From the NCBI GenBank assembly GCA_039908535.1, contig JAMOAW010000032.1, forward strand, positions 1 through 59,716: a stretch of 59,716 nucleotides of DNA, written 5' to 3'. The position numbers were made by a program, and so were the translations under genes. Source of the stretch: JAMOAW01 sp039908535. Its GTDB lineage: Bacteria; Pseudomonadota; Magnetococcia; Magnetococcales; JADFZT01. The notes beneath the pieces were generated by a model that was not told the DNA's origin, searched no databases, and saw only the letters and a list, made by a program, of their open reading frames with translations. This document shows positions 9,233-17,131 of this stretch, one piece after another. The stretch's first letter is position 1. The number at the start of each line of letters is the position of its first letter.

Positions 9233-9490
9233 TCATCGATTTTTTTTTGAAATTTTTATTAAAAACTTTAAAGTTCAGACAAATAATTTTATCATATTTT
9301 TTAGTAAAATTATTTTCCTTGCATTTATGATAGAGTTCTCTATTTATGTTGCAATTCTAATATGTTTGTTATTATGTTTGATGAGGTCATGGTGTGATGT
9401 CAACCGATCTACAAATGGAATACGAATCTTCATTAGAGAAAGCCACCGGAAAAACGATGGCATATCTGCGTAATATTCCTCTTGATCAGC

Positions 9491-10309
9491 CGTAGTCCTG
9501 CATAGTGTAATGATAATCATGCAATCTCCAGAGATGCATTGTAGTGGTGAATGAACAGCAAAATCGCCCCAATATGATTTTCAGATTTCTTGGAAAATGA
9601 CAGCGTGCTACGAACTAAACGCGACACTCGTTGACGCAGCGTATTATTGAATCGTTCCATGCGGTTGGTATGGCCTGTTTCCTTGCCAACGGCTTTATGT
9701 CGTTGGCAAGGAAAAACCAGGGCATAAACGGCCCAAAAATCTGTGTAACAAACAGCGCACTGGCGGTAAACTGGAGGTAAACTTTTCCAAAGGGCTTCAG
9801 CCGCATCACGGTCTCTCTTGCCTATATGATAGCCAACAATTTCTCGTGTGTTACGATCAATAGCAAGCCAAATCCACTGTTTATTTCCTTTATTATCAAC
9901 GAATGACCACATTTCGTCGCATTCAAGCGTTAATCGGCCTTTTTTTTTAGAAACGACGTTCAGTTCGCGAGGTACAGCTCCATACTTTTCATTGACATAA
10001 TATTGAAGCCAGCGTTCAGACACTTTTGTCACGCGGGCTATGCCAGCGAGTGGAATTTTTTCTAAAAGTAGGTCCTCAATCAGGTCAATCGTTGATTGAG
10101 GAATTCTATTGAACGGACGAGGATCTTGCACAAATTGACGCCCACAATCTTGGCATTTGTGATTCTGTTTTCCCCCTAACGTGAAGCCATTTTTCACAAA
10201 ATTATTTGACTCGCAGTTTGGACAAATCATTGCATTGTATCCTCGGTTAAAGGTTGGAATTTATCCCAAAGATACCATAACATCCATCATTACACTATGC
10301 AGGACTACG
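9491..10309 (-). mobile_element. Complete IS1-family insertion sequence
   Basis: This is an 819-bp element bounded by perfect 24-bp inverted repeats (9491-9514 and 10286-10309, starting CGTAGTCCTG). Identical 8-bp target duplications TGATCAGC flank it at 9483-9490 and 10310-10317. The single transposase gene occupies most of it. Perfect ends and perfect duplications indicate recent insertion. It interrupts a small plus-strand gene. Confidence 0.95.
9517..10230 (-). CDS. IS1-family transposase (single-ORF type)
   Basis: This is a 237-aa DDE transposase. The N-terminus has a zinc-finger pattern (CPNCESNNFVKNG ... CQDCGRQF), followed by a helix-turn-helix-like region and the catalytic residues: Asp in LECDEMWSF, Asp in CYTDFWAVY and Glu in RMERFNNTLR. 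Classical IS1 makes its transposase by frameshifting between InsA and InsB. Here the two parts are one continuous frame, as in other IS1 subgroups. It appears intact and potentially active. Confidence 0.93.
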   Translation of the reverse strand: MICPNCESNNFVKNGFTLGGKQNHKCQDCGRQFVQDPRPFNRIPQSTIDLIEDLLLEKIPLAGIARVTKVSERWLQYYVNEKYGAVPRELNVVSKKKGRLTLECDEMWSFVDNKGNKQWIWLAIDRNTREIVGYHIGKRDRDAAEALWKSLPPVYRQCAVCYTDFWAVYALVFPCQRHKAVGKETGHTNRMERFNNTLRQRVSRLVRSTLSFSKKSENHIGAILLFIHHYNASLEIA

Positions 10310-10456
10310 TGATCAGCAACGTTGCGAAGTTGAGGAGCGTCACTTAAGCCCAATAAAAATTTTAAGTTTTTTTCCTTTGATAGGACGTGGTAACGTGCTG
10401 CGTGATAAAATTATTGATCATAAAAGTGTAGAACGCGCCTTGGATAAGGCCTTACG

Positions 10457-10822
10457 TTGAAAAAACCATTGACATTTAAAGAATTATTCGATTTTTATTA
10501 CAACGAATGCAAACCTCTTTATGGAAGTATCTCTGCTGATAATATCCTCCCTTTTGAGTTACTTACCGAAATAAATGCCGCATTTGATCACATCTCCCGT
10601 CATTGGTATTACGGCGAAGAAGAAATAAATGTCGTCCCTCAGGCATCAGGACATCTCAAGCGTTCTACTTTTGATGCTTTCAAACTGATTCTCAAAGAAA
10701 CACGCGATCATTATGACGCGATTCAGAATACGCACATTATCTCAATTTTCTTTCATGTTTTTCTTTCATACTTGAACAGAGGCATTAAAAAAATATTTGT
10801 AATTATTTTAAATACTCCATAA
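10457..10822 (+). CDS. Unknown protein, partner of the IS1-interrupted gene
   Basis: This is a 121-aa protein of unknown function. The TTG start overlaps the stop of the upstream interrupted gene (TTGA), so its translation probably depended on that gene. The N-terminal 90 residues look like a compact helical domain (key string AFDHISRHWYYGEEE). The last 30 residues change to a hydrophobic, low-complexity composition (FFHVFLSYLNRGIKKIF). That hints at a frameshift or truncation after HYDAI. With the upstream gene broken, this one may be poorly expressed. Confidence 0.55.
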   Translation: MKKPLTFKELFDFYYNECKPLYGSISADNILPFELLTEINAAFDHISRHWYYGEEEINVVPQASGHLKRSTFDAFKLILKETRDHYDAIQNTHIISIFFHVFLSYLNRGIKKIFVIILNTP

Positions 10823-10913
10823 ACAAAATCCCCACAAAGCAAAAAAAAAATCACTGTTTCAGTTTCAATTCATTTTTCCCCGCTACACTCTCCCTATACA
10901 AAGCAAAAGAAGT

Positions 10914-12050
10914 TTGTCAAAAACATTCCAGGTTTGGGATTTACCGACTCGGTTGACCCATTGGATGCTGGCTGCGGCGTTTATAGCCTCTTGGGTTTCC
11001 AGTTTAGAAGAGCATCTGATGAAAATTCATGTCTATACGGGCAGCTTATTTTTGGGATTGGCCTTGTTTCGTATTTGGCGCGGTTTTTTGGGTCCCATTC
11101 CATACCGTTTCCATAGCTTTTTAAAACCATTTAACGAGGTGTTTGGCTATGTATTCGCCCTGTTTCGCGGTCAGGCCCCCCGTTTTGCTGGTCACAATCC
11201 AGCGGGAGGGTGGTCGGTGGTGGGGTTGTTGACGCTGGGAGCGGTGGAAGGGGGGTTGGGATTGGCGATTATGGGAGGAGAAGAGCATCGGATCGGACCT
11301 CTGCGCGGCCTGATCGATACCCAAACGGGGGATCTCCTTTCGGAAATTCATGAGATCATCGCGATTCTCCTTTTGCTCGGAGTGGTGGCCCATTTGACGG
11401 GTGTTTTGGTGGAAAGCCTCGCCCACAAAGAAAATTTGGCGGCGGCGATGGTGCATGGTCACAAACTTCCAGGAGTAGGAGCCGAAGAGCCCATGCCCAG
11501 CCATTGGGGGTTAGCCCTCTTTTTAATAGGGATGATCGGAGTTGGCTCGGCTTACTATTTTAAAATTGGTCTGGCTCCAGCCCCAGAAACTTTGGCCATG
11601 CTAAAATCCAATCCCAAGCAGGCCTGGGTCAAAGAGTGCGGTGATTGCCATTTTGCCTTTCCTCCCTCTTTGTTACCTGTCCGCTCCTGGAATTTACTTT
11701 TTACTCAAACAGCGAAACATTTTGGCGAAAATCTTGATTTAGACCAAGAAATTTTGGATCCTTTACAAAAGTTTGCCACCAAAAACGCCGCCGAACAACT
11801 GGATAGCGAAGCCGCTTATAAAATTTTACACTCTCTTGCCCCGCAAGAGGTGCCCTTGCGGATCACCGAAACCCCTTACTGGATTAAAAAACATGCCGAA
11901 ATCTCCAAAACCGTCTGGAATGCGCCACAAGTAGGTGGTCCCGTCCAATGCCCGGCTTGCCATATCGATGCCGATACTGGGACCTTTGATGACGATGCCA
12001 TCCATATTCCTCTCCAACTCAAATCACCCTTAACCCATAAAGAAAAATAA
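10914..12050 (+). CDS. Cytochrome b561 fused to a diheme cytochrome c (DHC) domain
   Basis: This 378-aa protein has an N-terminal four-helix cytochrome b561 domain (about residues 1-190). Candidate haem-ligand histidines lie in TRLTHWM, MKIHVYTG, EIHEI and VVAHLTG. A further membrane span (about 198-217) is followed by a periplasmic DHC domain with haem sites CGDCH (about 242-246) and CPACH (about 346-350). It would carry electrons from the quinone pool to periplasmic haem partners. The next two genes encode SHP and a free DHC, so this is the known SHP-DHC-b561 redox module. The start is TTG at 10914 behind AAAAGAAG; no ATG fits better. Confidence 0.88.
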   Translation: MSKTFQVWDLPTRLTHWMLAAAFIASWVSSLEEHLMKIHVYTGSLFLGLALFRIWRGFLGPIPYRFHSFLKPFNEVFGYVFALFRGQAPRFAGHNPAGGWSVVGLLTLGAVEGGLGLAIMGGEEHRIGPLRGLIDTQTGDLLSEIHEIIAILLLLGVVAHLTGVLVESLAHKENLAAAMVHGHKLPGVGAEEPMPSHWGLALFLIGMIGVGSAYYFKIGLAPAPETLAMLKSNPKQAWVKECGDCHFAFPPSLLPVRSWNLLFTQTAKHFGENLDLDQEILDPLQKFATKNAAEQLDSEAAYKILHSLAPQEVPLRITETPYWIKKHAEISKTVWNAPQVGGPVQCPACHIDADTGTFDDDAIHIPLQLKSPLTHKEK

Positions 12051-12062
12051 AGGAAACAATCT

Positions 12063-12425
12063 ATGAAAATGAAAACTTCTCTTTGCACAGCAACGCTCAC
12101 CGCCATTCTGTTGGCCTCTTCTTCCCTGGTTTGGTCTGCCGATAAAAGTGCCGGCGAGGCTTTATGGCATCAATCGTTCGGAAAAACCGAGGCTGGTGAA
12201 ATCAAAAGCTGCACCACCTGCCATAGCCAAGATCTCAAACAGGTTGGTCGTCACATCACCACCGGAAAACCCATTGAGCCCATGGCCGTCAGCGTCAACC
12301 CACAACGTTATACCGATCCAGAAAAAATTGAAAAATGGTTTAAACGCAACTGCAAATGGACCCTGGACCGGGAGTGTACCCAAACCGAAAAAGAGAACAT
12401 TTTGGCCTATTTAAAATCTCTATAA
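12063..12425 (+). CDS. SHP-type monohaem cytochrome c (DUF1924)
   Basis: This 120-aa periplasmic protein has a signal peptide (cleavage likely after VWSA, about residue 26). Its single haem site is CTTCH (50-54). The string FKRNCKW...RECT provides Asn96 next to Cys97, with a second cysteine at 105. In the characterised Rhodobacter SHP an asparagine is the labile axial haem ligand beside a disulfide, and this pattern matches. SHP binds O2 or NO and takes electrons from DHC. It lies 12 bp after the b561-DHC gene, with AAGGAAAC as the ribosome-binding site. Confidence 0.9.
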   Translation: MKMKTSLCTATLTAILLASSSLVWSADKSAGEALWHQSFGKTEAGEIKSCTTCHSQDLKQVGRHITTGKPIEPMAVSVNPQRYTDPEKIEKWFKRNCKWTLDRECTQTEKENILAYLKSL

Positions 12426-12463
12426 ATGATCCCTCTGACGTTCTATTTTAAAAAGGAAAAAAA

Positions 12464-12976
12464 ATGCAAAAAACCGCTCAAACTCTACTCGCTCTCACCT
12501 TTCTTGCCTCTACCGCGTTGATCGTCTCTACGGGCATAACCGAAGAGGAACATGGCACAAAAAAATCAACCCGTCCGATCCCCTACGATCCCGAATATGT
12601 CAAAGAGTGCGGGGCCTGTCATATCGCCTATCCCCCCAAACTCCTCCCGACCGCCTCGTGGGAAAAATTGATGAGTGACCTGACCAACCATTTTGGCGAA
12701 AATGCCGAATTGGATAGTGCGATTCAAACGCGCTTGACAACCTATTTACAAAAATCCTCTAAACCCTCTAAATCTACAAAACAAGAGCCTCTTGTACGCA
12801 TTTCAGAGCAACGCTGGTTTACAAAGGACCACAAGGAGATTAAAACTAAAATTGCCAAAAGTGACAAAGAAACAATAAAACTAAGTAGCTGCAACACCTG
12901 CCATCCCAACGCCGCTAGAGGATCTTTTGAGGAAGACGAAATCAATATTCCAGGTATTGGGCGTTGGGAAGATTAG
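12464..12976 (+). CDS. Diheme cytochrome c DHC
   Basis: This 170-aa periplasmic protein starts with a signal sequence (about residues 1-24). Its two haem sites are CGACH (49-53) and CNTCH (143-147). It is clearly a paralogue of the C-terminal domain of the b561 fusion: both share the pattern ECGxCHxAxPPxLLP, NHFGEN or KHFGEN, and a CxxCH followed by an acidic loop and INIP/IHIP. DHC is the presumed electron donor to SHP. It belongs to the same operon, 38 bp after SHP. Confidence 0.9.
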   Translation: MQKTAQTLLALTFLASTALIVSTGITEEEHGTKKSTRPIPYDPEYVKECGACHIAYPPKLLPTASWEKLMSDLTNHFGENAELDSAIQTRLTTYLQKSSKPSKSTKQEPLVRISEQRWFTKDHKEIKTKIAKSDKETIKLSSCNTCHPNAARGSFEEDEINIPGIGRWED

Positions 12977-13006
12977 TCCTCTCATCATTTTAAATAGGGG
13001 CAGGAT

Positions 13007-13321
13007 ATGAAACGTTTGTGTCTGCAAACTCTTTTTCTCATCCTTCTCCAACTTTTGTGGATGACGGGTGTTTTAGCGGAGGATAAAGAGGATCATGAGC
13101 GCGCCCGTCATCTACACCAACATGGAAAAATTCTCTCACTTGAACAAATCCTTAAACAGGTATTAACCAAAAAACCTGGTGAAATTTTAGAGGTGGAATT
13201 GGAAAGGAAAGAGGATCATTTTATCTATGAAGTAGAAATTTTAGGTAAAGACGGCATCATTCGAAAGCTCTATTTTGATGCCGCAAAGGGCACTTTCCTT
13301 TCCGAAAAAATAGAGGATTAA
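13007..13321 (+). CDS. Periplasmic PepSY-domain protein
   Basis: This 104-aa protein has a signal peptide (about residues 1-24, ending VLAED) and one PepSY-like domain (residues 40-100). The pattern GEILEVELERKEDHFIYEVE and DGIIRKLYFDAAKG is typical of that fold. Such proteins often sit in front of two-component genes and may modulate the sensor in the periplasm. It lies 1 bp before the response-regulator ATG and 30 bp after DHC, so it belongs to this operon. Confidence 0.82.
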   Translation: MKRLCLQTLFLILLQLLWMTGVLAEDKEDHERARHLHQHGKILSLEQILKQVLTKKPGEILEVELERKEDHFIYEVEILGKDGIIRKLYFDAAKGTFLSEKIED

Positions 13322-13322
13322 C

Positions 13323-13991
13323 ATGCGAATATTGATTGTTGAAGATGATAAACGCTTAGCGCAAGGCTTACAAAAGGCCATCACCGCCGCCGGGTATGCC
13401 GCCGATGTCGCCCACGACGGCGAAGAGGCGGGCTATCTAGGCACCGAGGAGCCCTATGATTTAATCCTTCTGGATCTGGGACTCCCACGTCGACCCGGTC
13501 TGGAGATCCTCAAGGAGTGGCGCAAGGCCGCCAATCCTGTCCCGGTGATTATTCTCACGGCACGGGACTCCTGGAAAGAAAAGGTCGAGGGGCTTAAAGC
13601 TGGTGCCGATGACTATCTGGCCAAACCTTTTCACATGGATGAACTTTTGGCCCGCATTCAGGCCGTCACCCGCCGCCACACCTCCAAAACGGCTGGTTCC
13701 CTCACCCATGCGACCTTTACGTTGGATGAAGATCGGCAAATGGTCATGTTAGAAAATGGCCAAGAGTTTTCCCTCACCGGTACAGAATTTCGCCTCTTGC
13801 GCTATTTTATGCTCCACCCTGGAAAAATTCTCTCCAAAAGTCGCTTGACCGAACATGTCTATGCCTACGATCAAGATCGAGACAGCAATGTTTTAGAGGT
13901 TTATATTCGACGCTTGCGCAATAAACTAGGCCCAGAACTCATTCAAACCCGACGTGGACAAGGATATGTTTTTGGTGAGGAAAAAGCGTGA
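13323..13991 (+). CDS. OmpR/PhoB-family response regulator
   Basis: This 222-aa protein has a receiver domain (1-120; acidic pocket EDD 7-9, phospho-acceptor Asp51 in LILLDLGLP, Lys in YLAKPF) and a winged-helix DNA-binding domain (125-220; TEFRLLRYFMLHPGKILSKSRL). It is followed with a 4-bp overlap by its cognate kinase. By position it probably controls the upstream cytochrome operon or is co-expressed with it, in the manner of PepSY-linked QseB/PmrA-like systems. Confidence 0.93.
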   Translation: MRILIVEDDKRLAQGLQKAITAAGYAADVAHDGEEAGYLGTEEPYDLILLDLGLPRRPGLEILKEWRKAANPVPVIILTARDSWKEKVEGLKAGADDYLAKPFHMDELLARIQAVTRRHTSKTAGSLTHATFTLDEDRQMVMLENGQEFSLTGTEFRLLRYFMLHPGKILSKSRLTEHVYAYDQDRDSNVLEVYIRRLRNKLGPELIQTRRGQGYVFGEEKA

Positions 13992-15316
13992 AATCTCTGC
14001 AAGCACAGTTACGGTGGGGATTAATTGTCTCTTTGGCCATTTCGTTTGGCCTGTTATGGCTGCTGGCCGAAATTTCTCTCACCTTCATGACTGAAGAGGC
14101 CCTCATTTCGCGTCTAGAACACGATGCCGATGAAATTATAACGATTTTAATTTTAGATCCAGATGGCACCCCACGCCTCGCCACCGAACGACTCAGCACT
14201 GTTTATCGTCCTCCCTACAGCGGCCATTATTATCGTATTGACGCGCCGAAGGGTATTTTATTTTCCCGTTCTCTTTGGGATCAAACCATTCAGTTGCAAC
14301 CCGTCGTCGCAGGCCAAACCCTCCATCGCCATCCAAACGGTCCCCAGGATCAACCTCTTTTAGCGGTGACCAAAGGGTATCGCAAACAGGGCCATCCGAT
14401 TACCATCACCATTGCCGAAGATCTCACCTTTCAAAAAAAGAGTTTAAGCAACCTGCGCAAACGGTTTGGTTGGATCTCTATGGTCATTCTAACCGGTCTT
14501 TTGACCATACAAACCATTCTCCTTAAACGAGGTCTTGCCCCCCTTGAACATACCCGTCAGGAGCTTGAACGATTTAAAGAGGGGCAAATCAGCACCTTGC
14601 AAGAGGAAAATCTCCCTTCGGAACTCACCCCATTGGTACAAGAGATCAATCGCCTGGTGCAGGGTATGAACCGTCGTCTGGAACGCTCCCGCAACGCTTT
14701 GGGCAATCTGGCCCACGCCCTAAAAACGCCCCTCACCCTTTTGATTCAAACCACCGACAGCCCAGAGGTACCAGAGCCAATAGAAATGCTCCTTCATGAG
14801 CAGACCCTCCGCATTCAAGAATTGATCAACCGAGAATTAAAACGCGCCCGGGTCGCAGGTCGCCTCACCCCTGGTCAGGAACTCGATATTCCCCACGAGA
14901 TGACCGAATTGATTGAGGCCCTCACCCTGATCTATCGCAACAAACCCCTTACGTTTGAGTTCACCCCTCCCAAAGAGTTGCGTTTTTCTTGCGACAGAGA
15001 AGATTTTTTGGAACTCATGGGCAACTTGCTCGACAATGCCTGTCATTGGGCAACAAAACAGATCCGAATTGTTTTTGAACCGGGAGCGAATTTTTTTTTT
15101 ACAATTGAAGACGATGGACCTGGCGGCTCCGAAGAGACCCTGGCGCGCCTGCGCACCGGTAAACGGCGCATCGATGAAAATGTCACGGGCAATGGCTTGG
15201 GACTGGCCATTGTTCACGACATTTTGGACCAGTACGAGGGCAAAATTTTTTTTGAACAATCGGCCCAGTTGGGAGGATTACAGGTTAACGTGCAGATTCC
15301 GACAGATTTTTTTTGA
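13988..15316 (+). CDS. Sensor histidine kinase of the redox operon
   Basis: This is a 442-aa membrane kinase. A first membrane helix (about 8-30) and a second (about 161-180) enclose a periplasmic sensor of about 130 residues. A HAMP-like linker, the H-box LAHALKTPLTLL (His243), the N-box LLDNACHWA, and the G-boxes DDGPGGSEE and GNGLGLAIV follow. It overlaps the regulator by 4 bp. Its 3' end overlaps the convergent HEPN gene by about 32 bp. The periplasmic domain has no cysteine pair or CxxCH, so it does not obviously bind haem itself; the PepSY protein may help sense. Confidence 0.92.
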   Translation: MKSLQAQLRWGLIVSLAISFGLLWLLAEISLTFMTEEALISRLEHDADEIITILILDPDGTPRLATERLSTVYRPPYSGHYYRIDAPKGILFSRSLWDQTIQLQPVVAGQTLHRHPNGPQDQPLLAVTKGYRKQGHPITITIAEDLTFQKKSLSNLRKRFGWISMVILTGLLTIQTILLKRGLAPLEHTRQELERFKEGQISTLQEENLPSELTPLVQEINRLVQGMNRRLERSRNALGNLAHALKTPLTLLIQTTDSPEVPEPIEMLLHEQTLRIQELINRELKRARVAGRLTPGQELDIPHEMTELIEALTLIYRNKPLTFEFTPPKELRFSCDREDFLELMGNLLDNACHWATKQIRIVFEPGANFFFTIEDDGPGGSEETLARLRTGKRRIDENVTGNGLGLAIVHDILDQYEGKIFFEQSAQLGGLQVNVQIPTDFF

Positions 15317-15668
15317 ATTGTTTGAGCATTTCTTCTATTTTAATAATGGTTTCTTTCGCCTTTTGTTGACTGAATTTTGTAAATAATTTGTAATCGGCTT
15401 CGGTTCTCGCTTCTTTAAATTTTTTCATTTTTAAGCCAATAGAACGATCATCGTTATGAGATGATTCCAAAAAACGATCGATCAAAGCCTGATGCATTCC
15501 GGTTCTCCCATTCGTTGAAGCAGGGGGTAATTTTTCTGCAAGCGGTTTATATACGTGATAAATGGCATAATAGGCTCGACTGACCGCACAGCGAAAATCG
15601 ACCTCCTCGGTGCCATCGTTCACAAGTTTTTCTGCCAGATTTATTAAATTTTCCGGTTCAATACTCAT
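15285..15668 (-). CDS. HEPN-domain protein with Rx6H motif
   Basis: This is a 127-aa all-helical protein with the HEPN signature RAYYAIYH (Arg31, His38; R-x6-H). That arrangement provides the catalytic pair in HEPN ribonucleases. The remainder (YxVYKPLAEKLPPAS, helix-rich C-terminus) fits a single HEPN domain. It starts at the same base where the upstream TPR gene ends (15668), so the two form a coupled pair. HEPN toxins usually have a neighbouring antitoxin; whether the TPR protein plays that role is inference. HEPN proteins without RNase activity also exist. Confidence 0.7.
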   Translation of the reverse strand: MSIEPENLINLAEKLVNDGTEEVDFRCAVSRAYYAIYHVYKPLAEKLPPASTNGRTGMHQALIDRFLESSHNDDRSIGLKMKKFKEARTEADYKLFTKFSQQKAKETIIKIEEMLKQFKKNLSESAR

Positions 15669-16495
15669 TAATTTCCAAAACTCTTTATTGAAGGAGAAGG
15701 ATCAGATGTAAAGCTAAAAATAGTTGACCTTAAAACCAAAAAAGGAATCGGAGGATCGGCTTTTGCCATTTTTTGGTCAAGAAGATTATCTAATTCTACA
15801 ATTTTTTCCACCGGTTGGTTTAAAAATATTTCTCTATAAAAACATCGCATATCATCCATTTCGTCATAATATCCTTGAAAGAAAAACATTTCAGGACGCA
15901 TACCGGCAGAGAGCAGAACGTCTTCCTGAATTTTTTGTAATCGTTCAAGTTCATCATCCTTCAGGTGGTATTCATCAAGATATTTTATAACTTCATCAAT
16001 AAAAGAAGCATATTTTTTTAAATCTTCATTTTCCGGCTGAAATTTTTTCCAGGTATCCAATAAAATATTTGCTTCTCGAAATCGGCAACATGCACAACAA
16101 GATTGAACGCACAAACGGACATATTGAAGATCTGTTGGGTCTGCCTCGAAAGCTATTTTGGATTCTTTATATGATTGAGAATATCGACCAAAATAATCAA
16201 GACATACCGAAAAATTATTATGAACAGAAGAATCGGAAGGTTGATATTTAATCGCATTATTAAAGTTAGACAAAACGCCTGCAACATCCTCCTTCATGCC
16301 GCATATAAAACCCAAAATGGTAAAAGCTTGCGAGACAATCGACCAGTCTGCGTTAAGACACAATTTTTTCGCATCGACCTCAATTTGTTTTAATTCGAAT
16401 TGATGGACATTAAAATCCTGACTCTCCCAAATTTCTTTGATACGAAGCAGTAATTTTTCTGAAGCCGTTTGAGTTCTAGATTTTGTCGTAGGCAT
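15668..16495 (-). CDS. TPR-like helical repeat protein upstream of the HEPN gene
   Basis: This 275-aa soluble protein has TPR-type helical hairpins between about residues 50 and 160. Examples are the helix starting AFTILGFICGMKEDVAG, then AIKYQPSDSSVHNNFSVCLDYFGRYSQSY, given here by key residues G, Y and P at TPR positions. A cysteine-rich patch (VQSCCACCRF, about 130-139) stands out. The C-terminal 100 residues are not recognisable. It has its own start just after the lectin gene, about 10 bp apart, and overlaps HEPN by one base. Its function is unknown. Confidence 0.6.
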   Translation of the reverse strand: MPTTKSRTQTASEKLLLRIKEIWESQDFNVHQFELKQIEVDAKKLCLNADWSIVSQAFTILGFICGMKEDVAGVLSNFNNAIKYQPSDSSVHNNFSVCLDYFGRYSQSYKESKIAFEADPTDLQYVRLCVQSCCACCRFREANILLDTWKKFQPENEDLKKYASFIDEVIKYLDEYHLKDDELERLQKIQEDVLLSAGMRPEMFFFQGYYDEMDDMRCFYREIFLNQPVEKIVELDNLLDQKMAKADPPIPFLVLRSTIFSFTSDPSPSIKSFGN

Positions 16496-16504
16496 CGCAT
16501 TATC

Positions 16505-17131
16505 CTATTTAGCTATTTCAACCGTCCCCTGAACGGTAGGCATGGGTTCTGTTGGGACGGTTTTATTGGGCCAGAAGGCCAACCAATCGACAGCTGCATT
16601 GCGAACACGGTTATCGGATTGGGTCGCAAAAATTAAATTAAACCCTTTTGCATCAATATCATTGGCCTGGACCTTTAGACCCATGGCATTCTCACCCATT
16701 TCCAGTTGGGTGAGGCCCAGCACGAGACTGGGAGGCGAGGGAAAGGGTTCTGGGAATGAGACATGTGTTTGGTAGACCCGTCGCTTGGAAAAAATATCTT
16801 CCAGCTTCCATTGCAGGTCGCCCCGTTGCACACTGACTTGACCGTTGAGTAGGCGAAACTGATTTTTTTCCAGATCGCCCATTCGACTTTCAAAGTTGTC
16901 GTCTTTTTTGACAAAAATTGTATTTTGTAACTGATTTAATTTTTCTTCTAACCCTTCCAAACGCCCTAGATTGGCCTGTAATGTCCGATTTTCCACTTCC
17001 AACTGTGTCACTCGATTGGAAAGATCTATTTGGTCAGGATGGATCCCCCTCTCTTGTTTAGATAAATAAAGCCAAACAATCAAACACCCAATCCCTACAA
17101 ACAGGGACAACCCAAACACAAAACGTATCAT
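16505..17131 (-). CDS. Membrane-anchored coiled-coil protein with H-type lectin domain
   Basis: This 208-aa protein has one N-terminal membrane helix (about 3-22), a heptad-rich coiled coil (about 36-95) and a C-terminal domain (about 100-195). The C-terminal domain has the H-type lectin pattern: VSFPEPFPSPPSLVLGL, then VQANDIDAKGF and NLIFATQSDNRV, ending VDWLAFWP. H-type lectins form trimers that bind sugars such as GalNAc; the coiled coil would suit trimerisation. The domain probably faces the periplasm or cell surface. The start overlaps the preceding spermidine-synthase-like gene by 4 bp. Confidence 0.72.
   Translation of the reverse strand: MIRFVFGLSLFVGIGCLIVWLYLSKQERGIHPDQIDLSNRVTQLEVENRTLQANLGRLEGLEEKLNQLQNTIFVKKDDNFESRMGDLEKNQFRLLNGQVSVQRGDLQWKLEDIFSKRRVYQTHVSFPEPFPSPPSLVLGLTQLEMGENAMGLKVQANDIDAKGFNLIFATQSDNRVRNAAVDWLAFWPNKTVPTEPMPTVQGTVEIAK

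Larger units (their letters stand above)
9397..10460 (+). pseudogene. Small conserved-type gene split by an IS1-family insertion
   Basis: Bases 9397-9490 encode the N-terminal 31 residues (starting MSTDLQMEYESS), after which the frame runs into the IS and stops at 9493. If 9491-10309 and one copy of the 8-bp duplication are removed, the frame continues without a stop from 10317 to TGA at 10458-10460, giving about 78 aa. The restored C-terminal half contains FPLIGRGNVLRDKIIDHKSVERAL, written here only as key residues PLIGRGN and DHKSVE. The restored stop overlaps the TTG start of the next gene, so the two were probably coupled. I do not know its function. Confidence 0.75.
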
